A DNA stretch of 11,281 nucleotides from an uncultured Clostridiaceae bacterium (GTDB lineage: Bacteria > Bacillota > Clostridia > Lachnospirales > Lachnospiraceae): the NCBI GenBank assembly GCA_958441075.1, contig CAUCBQ010000063.1, positions 1-11,281 of the forward strand, written 5' to 3'. The notes beneath the pieces are model-generated. The model was not told the DNA's origin, did no database searches, and worked only from the letters and a program-made list of their open reading frames with translations. Every line of letters begins with the position of its first letter. The stretch's first letter is position 1. The position numbers and the translations under genes were made by a program. Below, piece by piece: positions 5,001 through 11,281 of this stretch.

Positions 5001-5426
5001 TTACTCCTCGATGGTAACGCCCATACTTCTTGCTGTACCGGCTACCATGCTCATAGCAGCTTCCAGGCTTGCAGCGTTTAAGTCTGGCATCTTTGTCTCT
5101 GCAATCTTCTGCAGATCAGCCTTCTTTAATACAGCAACCTTGGTCTTGTTAGGAACGCCGGAACCGCTCTTAATGCTGCATGCCTTCTTGATCAGAACGG
5201 CTGCTGGCGGAGTCTTGGTGATGAAGCTGAAGCTTCTGTCAGCGTATACGGTAATAACTACAGGGATGATCATGTCGCCCTGATCTGCTGTTCTAGCGTT
5301 GAACTCTTTGGTGAACTGTACGATGTTTACACCGTGCTGACCAAGAGCCGGACCAACTGGCGGAGCTGGTGTAGCCTTGCCTGCTGGAATCTGTAATTTG
5401 ATATATCCTGTTACTTTCTTTGCCAT
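5001..5426 (-). CDS. rplK: 50S ribosomal protein L11
   Basis: A 141-residue protein of the GTPase-associated centre, binding 23S rRNA near L10; in many Gram-positives it is needed for RelA-type stringent signalling. The N-terminal domain begins MAKKVTGYIKLQIPAG with the proline-rich PAPPVGPALGQHGVNI (about 20-35). The C-terminal RNA-binding domain has KTPPAAVLIKKA (about 71-82) and the SMGVTIEE end. I chose the ATG at 5426, which gives the standard 141 residues and sits about 7 bases after AGGAGGT. An in-frame GTG at 5435 would overlap that site. It follows nusG by 101 bases containing an L1-site mimic. Confidence 0.96.
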   Translation of the reverse strand: MAKKVTGYIKLQIPAGKATPAPPVGPALGQHGVNIVQFTKEFNARTADQGDMIIPVVITVYADRSFSFITKTPPAAVLIKKACSIKSGSGVPNKTKVAVLKKADLQKIAETKMPDLNAASLEAAMSMVAGTARSMGVTIEE

Positions 5427-5448
5427 CTTAGGCACCTCCTAAAATCAT

Positions 5449-5499
5449 GTGGTATTGTCGGGAATGTCCCTCCCACCAGCTTTCGCACCCGCAAAAGCT
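5449..5499 (-). promoter_or_regulatory. L1-binding hairpin with adjacent stem, before rplK
   Basis: Minus-strand GTGGGAGGGA, TTCCC, CAATACCAC (5476-5449) is nearly identical to the element before rplA. Immediately 5' of it, AGCTTTTGC (5499-5491) and GCGAAAGCT (5486-5478) form a 9-pair stem with one G-U. The ribosome-binding site of rplK lies 8 bases beyond the L1 mimic. There is no T tract, so the stem is structural rather than a terminator. Confidence 0.7.
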
Positions 5500-5527
5500 G
5501 ATCTTTTTGTCTGTTCCACAGATCTGC

Positions 5528-6043
5528 TTACATCTTCTTGACTTCAGCAAATCCAAGCTCGACCGGTGTCTCACGGCCGAACATCTCTACGTTAATGGTG
5601 ATGGTCTGTTTACTGTCATTGACAGCCTTGATGGCTCCCACAGTATCCTTCCATGCACCGGAGATAACGGTTATCATATCTCCTACTTCAAAATCGACTA
5701 AGACATCTGTCTTTACAAAGCCCAGACTTGCCATCTCTTCTTCTGTCAGAGGAACCGGTTTGGAGCCCGGACCAACAAAGCCTGTCACACCGCGGGTATT
5801 GCGTACTACATACCATGTGTCATCATTCATGACCATGTTGATCAGTACATAACCCGGGAACATCTTTTTGTCAGCTTTCTTCTCCACGCCGTTTTTCAGC
5901 TCTATTACAGGGAGCATGGGCACAGATACTTCAAGGATCTGATCCTGAAGATTTCTGTTTTCAATGGTCTTTTCGATATCGACTTTGACTTTGTTCTCAT
6001 AACCTGAGTAGGTATGGACTACATACCAATGTGCTTCTGACAT
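5528..6043 (-). CDS. nusG: Transcription elongation/antitermination factor NusG
   Basis: A 171-residue NusG that binds RNA polymerase and modulates pausing, termination and coupling to translation. The N-terminal NGN domain (about 1-105) starts HWYVVHTYSGYENKV and includes MFPGYVLINM (61-70) and VRNTRGVTGFVG (80-91). The KOW domain spans about 117-144 (FEVGDMITVISGAWKD). Length is normal. GAGGGTGA precedes the ATG. It follows secE by 21 bases in the same transcript. Confidence 0.97.
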   Translation of the reverse strand: MSEAHWYVVHTYSGYENKVKVDIEKTIENRNLQDQILEVSVPMLPVIELKNGVEKKADKKMFPGYVLINMVMNDDTWYVVRNTRGVTGFVGPGSKPVPLTEEEMASLGFVKTDVLVDFEVGDMITVISGAWKDTVGAIKAVNDSKQTITINVEMFGRETPVELGFAEVKKM

Positions 6044-6064
6044 ACAATCACCCTCGCCTTTGAA

Positions 6065-6319
6065 TTAAAGAATAAAACTTAAGCCAAATTTCAAAACCGT
6101 ATCCAGTACACCGATCAGAACACCGATGAAAATGGACATGATCACCACTGCAACTGTCTGCTTGGCTACGGTCTCCTTATCAGCAAAGACGATCTTCTTG
6201 TACTCTTTCTTCAGGCCCTTGAAAAAGCTTGGCTTTTTCTCGTGCTTAGCCGTTTTCTTGTCAGCCCTGGCCGCTTTTTCTGTGGTTTCTACAGCAGTAT
6301 TCACTGTATTCTCTTCCAT
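6065..6319 (-). CDS. secE: Preprotein translocase subunit SecE
   Basis: An 84-residue single-span membrane protein of the SecYEG channel. The first about 30 residues are charged and variable. The conserved amphipathic part FFKGLKKEYKKIVFADKET (32-50) leads into one hydrophobic span (about 55-82). Short single-span SecE proteins are normal in Bacillota. AAAGGACG precedes the ATG. It lies between rpmG (26-base gap) and nusG. Confidence 0.95.
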   Translation of the reverse strand: MEENTVNTAVETTEKAARADKKTAKHEKKPSFFKGLKKEYKKIVFADKETVAKQTVAVVIMSIFIGVLIGVLDTVLKFGLSFIL

Positions 6320-6345
6320 AATTTCACGTCCTTTACTGAACAGGA

Positions 6346-6495
6346 TTACTTTGTTTCCTTGTGTAACGTATGTCTCTTGCAGAATCTGCAGTACTTCTTG
6401 GTCTCCATGCGGTCCGGATGAGTCTTCTTATCCTTCGTCATGTTGTAGTTGCGCTGCTTGCATTCTGTACATGCCAGTGTGATTTTTGTGCGCAC
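6346..6495 (-). CDS. rpmG: 50S ribosomal protein L33, zinc-binding form
   Basis: A 49-residue protein starting VRTKITLACTEC and ending HKETK. C9/C12 (CTEC) and C36/C39 (CRFC) form a zinc ribbon, the C+ form of L33. The start is GTG at 6495 with GGAGGT (6508-6503) 7 bases upstream. An in-frame ATG at 6510 overlaps that site and would add five residues unlike the family, so I prefer GTG. It is the first gene of the rpmG-secE-nusG-rplK-rplA unit. No tRNA-Trp gene lies beside it, although one is found there in some relatives. Confidence 0.93.
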   Translation of the reverse strand: MRTKITLACTECKQRNYNMTKDKKTHPDRMETKKYCRFCKRHTLHKETK

Positions 6496-6539
6496 GACTT
6501 CCACCTCCATTTAGTTTATCGTAAATCATTGTGTTGCTT

Positions 6540-6573
6540 CAGGTCTTAATTTTGAGCATAAAAAAAAGACCTG
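6540..6573 (-). promoter_or_regulatory. Hairpin in the rpmG leader
   Basis: Minus-strand CAGGTCTT (6573-6566) pairs perfectly with AAGACCTG (6547-6540) around an 18-base loop beginning with a T run. It lies between the predicted transcription start (about 6585) and the rpmG ribosome-binding site. No T tract follows, so it is not a plain terminator. The role is unknown. Confidence 0.5.
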
Positions 6574-6591
6574 TCTTCCATTCGCCCGTAT

Positions 6592-6621
6592 AATATAACA
6601 CAAAAATCCGGCGTTCGTCAA
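6592..6621 (-). promoter_or_regulatory. Promoter of the rpmG-secE-nusG-rplK-rplA unit
   Basis: Minus-strand TTGACG (6621-6616), 18-base spacer, TATATT (6597-6592). It lies 45 bases downstream of the comF stop. I see no clear terminator after comF, so some read-through is possible. Confidence 0.65.
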
Positions 6622-6665
6622 GAGGAAGGACGGTCTTTTTTATGAACGTTTTATTTACAAATCAT

Positions 6666-7400
6666 TCAGCGTTCCGAGCCGATACAGATAAACACAGGAA
6701 CTACCCTCTGTACTCCTGCGTTTTTTAAAGCTCTGGCACAGGCTTCTGCAGTGCTTCCGGTAGTGTAGATATCATCTGTCAGAAGCACGGTCCGGATTCC
6801 CTCAGGAAGAGGGGCGCATTCAAATGCCTGCTCCAGATTTTTAAGACGGGCAGAAGGATCTAACGCTTTCTGGGGAAGAGTTTTTCTGGTACGCTTTAGA
6901 AATTCATTTCTCACGGGAATCCCAGTCCGTTCCGAAAGGCGTCTGGCCAGCTCTTCGGCCTGATTAAACCCGCGTTTTCTCAGGCGGCTTTTGTGAACCG
7001 GAACAGGGATTATACAGTCGGGCGAAATACGGCGGATCGCCGGGGCAAAGCGCCTGAATATTGCTTCGGCATAAAAATCCAGATATTCCCTGCGTCCATG
7101 GTATTTGACCTGAGCCATGGAACGGCTGGCAGTGTCATCATAGTTAATTAATGCCATACCCGAATCAAAGGAGCGGGAATGGCTGGTACAGTCGCAGCAG
7201 TACTCCGCCTCAGGGCTTACTATTTCCTTACCGCAGCATTTACATACGGGGCGGCGGACAACGGACAGTTTTTCCATACAGCCCGGGCAGATCAGATTTC
7301 CCTTTGGCATAACAATTTCAGAACAGACCGGGCAGCGGCGGGGATAGAGAAGCTCCAGAACGCCGGCATACAGACAGGACAATAGATTTATTCGGGGCAT
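6666..7400 (-). CDS. comF: ComF-family phosphoribosyltransferase-fold protein
   Basis: A 244-residue protein of the ComF/GntX family, linked to DNA uptake and processing during competence. The N-terminus has two cysteine clusters likely to bind zinc: C23/C26 (CPVC) with C38/C41 (CPGC), and C53/C55/C56 with C68/C69/C71. The C-terminal phosphoribosyltransferase domain has the PRPP-loop motif VLLTDDIYTTGSTA (205-218) and the family sequence HKSRLRKRGFNQAEELAR (136-153). The ATG overlaps the last 13 bases of recD2. AGGAGGT is only 3 bases upstream, a tight spacing that suggests translational coupling. Whether the host is competent is not shown here. Confidence 0.92.
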   Translation of the reverse strand: MPRINLLSCLYAGVLELLYPRRCPVCSEIVMPKGNLICPGCMEKLSVVRRPVCKCCGKEIVSPEAEYCCDCTSHSRSFDSGMALINYDDTASRSMAQVKYHGRREYLDFYAEAIFRRFAPAIRRISPDCIIPVPVHKSRLRKRGFNQAEELARRLSERTGIPVRNEFLKRTRKTLPQKALDPSARLKNLEQAFECAPLPEGIRTVLLTDDIYTTGSTAEACARALKNAGVQRVVPVFICIGSER

Positions 7401-9682
7401 GATACCTCCTTATAGATTTCTTCAATTCGGGCCTTCAGGCCGGAGCAGCGTTCCTGCTCCATGGAGTTTGAGGCCATAGCGTAAAATGCGTCGGGACGCC
7501 CTACCAGACAGACGCAGGACCGGGCTCTGGTGACAGCGGTATAGAGCAGGTTTCGTGTCATAAGCATTCTCGGGCCGGAGTACATGGGGATGATCACAGC
7601 CGGATACTCGCTTCCCTGGGATTTGTGAATCGTAATGGCGTAGGCCAGTTCCAGCTCTTCCAGCTGCTTAAAGCTGTACTCCACCATTTTCCCTTCGTCA
7701 AACTCTACCGTGAGAAGCTCCGCATATTCATTGATCTCCCGGATAATTCCCATATCACCGTTAAAAACACCGGCGCCTTTATCAACCGGGATTCCGTAGC
7801 GGCTGCGGATCTCCCATTCCAGCTGATAGTTATTGCGGATCTGCATCACCTTATCGCCGGTGCGGTAAATAATGCCTCCTGCTTCCTTTTCCTTCTTGTC
7901 CGGAGAAGGCGGGTTTAAATGGTTCTGCAGGATCTGGTTCAGCCGTTCTACCCCCAGAGCGCCCTTTCGCATGGGCGTCATAACCTGAATTTCACTTTCC
8001 TCTGCATGGACATAGCCGGGAAGCTTTTTCTGAATCAGGGTAATGGCGGCATTTATGACAGCATCCGGATTGTCACGGCGGATAAAAAGAAAATCCCGGC
8101 TTCGTTTGGAGAGATCTACGTTTTCCCCCTCATTGATCCGGTGGGCATTTACGATGATATCACTCTGAGCGGCCTGACGGAAAATACGGGTCAGTTTTAC
8201 AACATTAAAACAGCCGGAACCTATGATATCCTTTAAAACATTTCCGGGGCCCACACTGGGAAGCTGATCCACATCCCCTACCAGAATCAGGCGTGTTCCC
8301 ACATTGACAGCTCTGAGCAGGGAATGCATCAGACTGATATCTACCATGGACATTTCATCAATAATAATTACATCTGCATCCAGGGGATTCTCCTCATTCC
8401 GGTCAAAGCGCATACCTGCTGTGGAATTGCCGGAGGAGGCGTTTGCGGAGCCTGTGGGGCCTGTTATGCCGATGGGAACCAGCTCCAGCATACGGTGAAT
8501 GGTTCTGGCCTCCCAGCCCGTAGCTTCCGTCATACGTTTGGCTGCACGGCCTGTGGGGGCTCCCAGAAGAATTTCCATGCCCTCGGCTTCAAAATACCGG
8601 ATAATGGCGTTGATGGTGGTGGTTTTTCCCGTACCGGGGCCTCCGGTAATGACTAAAAGCCCGCTGTTTACCGCCTCATAAACCGCCTGCTCCTGAAGCT
8701 CGTCCAGATGAATCTCCTCCTGCTGCCCAAGCTTTAAAAGATTGGCTTTGATTTCCGTTTCCGGAATATTTCCCCGGATGTTAAGATCGTGAAGCATACG
8801 GGCCGTGTTCAGCTCCAGATAATAGTAATGGGAAGAGTATATGTGGGGATCGGAAGAAGGGCTTTCGCCTCCGGCAGGGAGCTTTACCACCAGCTTCCGG
8901 TCAATCTGCATATCCATCAGATGCTTGTCCATGGTTTCAGGCTCTACATTTAAAAGCTCTGACGCCTGATTAAAAAGCTGGCTTTTGGGCAGGTAGGTGT
9001 GGCCGTTTGCAGCTGCCTGTAAAAGCACATACAGGATACCGGCCCTCACCCGGTAATCGGAATCCGTGAAAATTCCTGCCTTCCGGGCGATTTCATCTGC
9101 CATCTTAAACCCTACGCCGGGTATGTCATCCGCCAGACGGTAGGGATTTTCTTTTATAATACTGTAAAGCCCCGGACCGTACTTCTGATAAATTTTGGCA
9201 GCCAGATTCAGCGTAATTCCGTAACTCTGAAGGAACATCATGGCCTGGCGCATATCCTTTTTTTCCTGAACCTGTTCTCCAATGGACATAGCCATTTTTT
9301 CACTGATTCCCTTGATTTCAGACAGGCGTTCCGGTTCTTCCTCCATGATGCGGAAGGTATCTGCCTTAAAGCGGCGGACAATCCGGGCGGCCAGAGCCGC
9401 TCCTACACCTCTGATGGCCCCGGAGCCCAGATAGCGCTCCATGGAAGCGGCGTCTTCGGGGTTTTTCAGCTCATAGCTTTCAATCTGAAGCTGATCTCCG
9501 TAAACAGGATGCTCCTGTATACGGCCTGTGGCCTGAATCATATCACCCTCTGCGGCATAGGAAACTGTACCCACCATCACAACCTCATCTCCGTCGCTCT
9601 GATCGATGACAGTCATAATAGTGTAACCGTTTTCCTCGTTCCGAAATTTGATTTTCTCAATAAATCCTGTAATGGTTGCCAT
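7388..9682 (-). CDS. recD2: RecD2-type SF1B DNA helicase
   Basis: A 764-residue 5'-3' helicase of the RecD2/TraA group, the RecD-like enzyme of bacteria, acting without RecBC in DNA repair and replication. The N-terminal OB-like part (1-75) is followed by helix-hairpin-helix segments (IRGVG 90-94, IKGIS 123-127, IPGVGFKMADEI 187-198). Helicase motifs: Walker A GGPGTGKTTT (347-356), motif II DEMSMVD (442-448), motif III VGDVDQLPSVG (468-478), motif V ITIHKSQG (683-690) and motif VI LLYTAVTRA (712-720). Residues about 405-425 are a Gly/Ser/Thr-rich loop not expected in the core. A weak AAGGGCGG lies about 10 bases before the ATG. No clear promoter fits in the 50 bases after the mreB terminator. 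Confidence 0.95.
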   Translation of the reverse strand: MATITGFIEKIKFRNEENGYTIMTVIDQSDGDEVVMVGTVSYAAEGDMIQATGRIQEHPVYGDQLQIESYELKNPEDAASMERYLGSGAIRGVGAALAARIVRRFKADTFRIMEEEPERLSEIKGISEKMAMSIGEQVQEKKDMRQAMMFLQSYGITLNLAAKIYQKYGPGLYSIIKENPYRLADDIPGVGFKMADEIARKAGIFTDSDYRVRAGILYVLLQAAANGHTYLPKSQLFNQASELLNVEPETMDKHLMDMQIDRKLVVKLPAGGESPSSDPHIYSSHYYYLELNTARMLHDLNIRGNIPETEIKANLLKLGQQEEIHLDELQEQAVYEAVNSGLLVITGGPGTGKTTTINAIIRYFEAEGMEILLGAPTGRAAKRMTEATGWEARTIHRMLELVPIGITGPTGSANASSGNSTAGMRFDRNEENPLDADVIIIDEMSMVDISLMHSLLRAVNVGTRLILVGDVDQLPSVGPGNVLKDIIGSGCFNVVKLTRIFRQAAQSDIIVNAHRINEGENVDLSKRSRDFLFIRRDNPDAVINAAITLIQKKLPGYVHAEESEIQVMTPMRKGALGVERLNQILQNHLNPPSPDKKEKEAGGIIYRTGDKVMQIRNNYQLEWEIRSRYGIPVDKGAGVFNGDMGIIREINEYAELLTVEFDEGKMVEYSFKQLEELELAYAITIHKSQGSEYPAVIIPMYSGPRMLMTRNLLYTAVTRARSCVCLVGRPDAFYAMASNSMEQERCSGLKARIEEIYKEVSCPE

Positions 9683-9729
9683 AGTGAAGATACCGCCCTT
9701 TGCTTCTGTATGGGATCAGCCCCGTGATG

Positions 9730-9759
9730 AAAAAGAACCCGGGACTGGTCCGGGTTCTT
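9730..9759 (-). terminator. Terminator after mreB/mbl
   Basis: Minus-strand AAGAACCCGG (9759-9750) pairs perfectly with CCGGGTTCTT (9742-9733) around a 7-base loop and runs into TTTTT. It lies about 55 bases after the mreB stop and 50 bases before the recD2 start, so recD2 expression needs read-through or a promoter I cannot see. Confidence 0.85.
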
Positions 9760-9812
9760 CTATAATTTTGGCTGCTCCAGACAGCGTGTTTTCCTGTCCT
9801 GAGCTGCTGCAT

Positions 9813-10862
9813 TTAGTAATCGTCTCTCTCCTTACCGCCGCCGATTCCCATAGACGCCTCCAGAGCAGAGGTCATGCCGTGAGCAAACTCGATGAACTTA
9901 CCTGTTCCGATAGCTACAGCTGTAAGAGGATCTTCAGCGATCACTGTGGTGATGCCTGTCTTCTCTTCGATCAGGGCGTCCAGGCCGCTTAAAAGAGAAC
10001 CGCCGCCTGTCATAACGATACCGCGGTCAAAAATATCCGCTGCCAGCTCCGGCGGAGTCCGCTCCAATACATTGTGTACAGCATCTACGATCTGAAGCGC
10101 CGGTTCTCTGAGGGCTTCCAGAGTTTCGTCAGAGCTGACTACAATGGTTTTTGGAAGGCCTGTTACCAGGTTCCGGCCTCTGACCTCCATAGTCAGAACC
10201 TCGGGACGGCGGTAGGCAGCTCCGATGTTGATCTTAATCTCCTCGGCTGTACGTTCACCGATCAGAAGATTATGCTTCTTTCTCATATAGCGGACCAGAG
10301 CCTCGTCAAAGTCGTCGCCTGCGATCTTGATGGATGTGCTCACAACCGGACCTCCCAGGGAAATAACTGCGATATCTGCCGTACCGCCTCCGATATCAAC
10401 AATCATATTTCCGCAGGCCTTTCCAATGTCAATGCCGGCTCCGATGGCTGCGGCTACCGGCTCCTCAATGATGGCAACCTCACGGGCTCCTGCCTGATAG
10501 GTTGCGTCCTCTACTGCTTTTTTCTCTACCTCAGTGGCACCGCTGGGAATACATACGCTGATGCGGGGCTTTCTTAACGTGCGCTTGCCCACTGCCTTGT
10601 TGATGAAATACTTCATCATCTTTTCCGTAATGGTATAATCGGAAATAACGCCCTGGCGCAGAGGACGGACTGCTACAATATTGCCGGGAGTACGTCCGAT
10701 CATAAGACGGGCTTCCTCTCCAATAGCCATGATCTTATTGGTATCACGGTCAATGGCTACTACTGACGGCTCTTTTAATACAACACCCTTACCCTTGATA
10801 TATACAAGGATACTGGCTGTTCCTAAGTCGATTCCAATGTCATTTGACATCATTGAAAACAT
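9813..10862 (-). CDS. mreB: Rod-shape actin MreB/Mbl
   Basis: A 349-residue bacterial actin that polymerises along the inner membrane and guides side-wall synthesis. Nucleotide-binding motifs: DIGIDLGTAS (8-17), EEP (133-135), VDIGGGTADIA (155-165) and TGGGSLL (285-291). RTPGNIVAVRPL (57-68) and LLIGERTAEEIK (199-210) are strongly conserved in the family. The ATG at 10862 is 10 bases after GAGGAGG; ATGs at 10853 and 10850 are farther away. It is alone with its own promoter and terminator and no mreC/mreD beside it, as for mbl in Bacillus. MreB against Mbl cannot be settled from the sequence alone. Confidence 0.93.
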   Translation of the reverse strand: MFSMMSNDIGIDLGTASILVYIKGKGVVLKEPSVVAIDRDTNKIMAIGEEARLMIGRTPGNIVAVRPLRQGVISDYTITEKMMKYFINKAVGKRTLRKPRISVCIPSGATEVEKKAVEDATYQAGAREVAIIEEPVAAAIGAGIDIGKACGNMIVDIGGGTADIAVISLGGPVVSTSIKIAGDDFDEALVRYMRKKHNLLIGERTAEEIKINIGAAYRRPEVLTMEVRGRNLVTGLPKTIVVSSDETLEALREPALQIVDAVHNVLERTPPELAADIFDRGIVMTGGGSLLSGLDALIEEKTGITTVIAEDPLTAVAIGTGKFIEFAHGMTSALEASMGIGGGKERDDY

Positions 10863-10896
10863 ATGAATATTTCCTCCTCATTATCTCCAGGTGCAG

Positions 10897-10913
10897 TGCG
10901 GAAGCGTTCCGCA
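10897..10913 (-). promoter_or_regulatory. Small hairpin in the mreB leader
   Basis: TGCGGAA (10897-10903) and TTCCGCA (10907-10913) form a perfect 7-pair inverted repeat with a 3-base loop in the roughly 130-base mreB leader. No T tract follows on the minus strand. The role is unknown. Confidence 0.4.
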
Positions 10914-11000
10914 GGGCAGGCAAAAACAGCCCGGCTCAGTTTTATCTGCGCAAAAGGCTGTGGATCATTGCTTTTTAATTAATACTGTCTAATAGTACCT

Positions 11001-11028
11001 ATTATATACAATATTGTCCAGTTTTCAA
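11001..11028 (-). promoter_or_regulatory. Promoter of mreB/mbl
   Basis: Minus-strand TTGAAA (11028-11023), 16-base spacer and a perfect TATAAT (11006-11001). The predicted start near 10994 gives a leader of about 130 bases. Confidence 0.7.
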
Positions 11029-11084
11029 AGACTTTTTTTCTTTATTTATTTTCTTTATGCTTTTTTAATACTGTGTACATTTTT

Positions 11085-11113
11085 TAGACATAATTATTGT
11101 TTATGATTAACAT
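11085..11113 (+). promoter_or_regulatory. Possible promoter of the structured RNA
   Basis: TAGACA (11085-11090), 17-base spacer and TAACAT (11108-11113). The -35 is good and the -10 modest. A start near 11118-11120 would fall at the first hairpin of the RNA. Confidence 0.35.
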
Positions 11114-11117
11114 TGTT

Positions 11118-11274
11118 CACCGAGAGGTGGACAGGCCTTTGTTTCAAGTGATTACTTGAAATCACAAAGCTTTTTCATACTCATACCGGGCGGAGTGATC
11201 CGTCCGGCCCCCCTAAAATTACATCCCCTCTGTTTATGAACCTGTCCCGTCCGCTTTTGCCGGACGGTTTTTTT
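11118..11274 (+). ncRNA. Unidentified structured RNA with intrinsic terminator
   Basis: Several helices fit one fold. CACC-GAGA-GGTG (11118-11129) has a GNRA tetraloop. GGACAGG (11129-11135) pairs at long range with CCTGTCC (11241-11247). Inside it, hairpin A pairs TTTCAAGT with ACTTGAAA (11142-11161) and CTTTG with CAAAG. Hairpin B pairs CCGGGCGGA with TCCGTCCGG (11186-11207) across a GTGA tetraloop. A terminator hairpin with T run follows at once. No reading frame is evident. It could be a small RNA or a riboswitch-type leader of a plus-strand gene beyond the window. I do not recognise the class; 6S, SRP, c-di-GMP and ZTP patterns do not fit by eye. Confidence 0.45.
11247..11274 (+). terminator. 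Intrinsic terminator at the right edge
   Basis: CCGTCCG (11247-11253) pairs perfectly with CGGACGG (11261-11267) around a 7-base loop, followed by TTTTTTT (11268-11274). It serves plus-strand transcription, yet no plus-strand gene lies between mreB and this point, which supports a non-coding transcript. Confidence 0.8.
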
Positions 11275-11281
11275 GTGCTGT

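Noticed and set aside
6320..6345. tRNA-Trp gene expected beside secE in some relatives
   Set aside because: The gap between rpmG and secE is only 26 bases, too short for a tRNA.
6600..6660. Plus-strand terminator-like CGTTC...GAACG with following T-rich sequence near the comF end
   Set aside because: Only five pairs around a loop of about 30 bases, and it points away from comF; not credible.

Overview
The window looks like a chromosomal segment from a Gram-positive Clostridia bacterium (Bacillota), most likely Lachnospiraceae. This rests on strong AGGAGG-type ribosome-binding sites, the rpmG-secE-nusG-rplK-rplA-rplJ-rplL order with an L10-leader attenuator, a recD2-comF pair, a lone mreB/mbl gene, a secreted choline-binding-type repeat protein and a repeat-bearing Rpn-family nuclease. 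The lineage is inferred from gene content and style, with no database search.

Left part (1-2840, plus strand): an Rpn/PD-(D/E)XK nuclease gene (352-1362), then a decayed tandem copy (1566-2153), then a gene for a secreted cell-wall-binding repeat protein (2237-2791). A consensus Shine-Dalgarno and in-frame ATG lie inside the nuclease gene (1121-1137). They would allow separate translation of a 75-residue C-terminal protein, the gene-within-gene layout reported for Rpn toxin-antitoxin/anti-phage systems (RpnL toxin, RpnS antitoxin). The second copy has lost the nuclease through three deletions, yet keeps the promoter core (39 of 39 bases) and the internal start plus repeat region (167 of 167 bases). 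It therefore resembles a free-standing antitoxin gene.

Middle (2840-6660, minus strand): a translation and transcription block read right to left. It holds rpmG, secE, nusG, rplK and rplA from a promoter near 6592-6621, a terminator after rplA, then rplJ and rplL from their own promoter through a leader with mutually exclusive terminator and antiterminator pairings. Two hairpins imitating the L1 site of 23S rRNA sit directly before rplK and before rplA. A bidirectional terminator after rplL closes the block. rpoB, the usual next gene, is absent and the Rpn/cell-wall region stands in its place.

Right part (6666-11281): recD2 and comF overlap as an operon on the minus strand (DNA repair helicase; competence-type phosphoribosyltransferase-fold protein). 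Upstream is mreB/mbl with its own promoter and terminator. At the right edge, plus strand, is a compact set of hairpins with a candidate promoter and a strong intrinsic terminator, which I read as an unidentified structured RNA.
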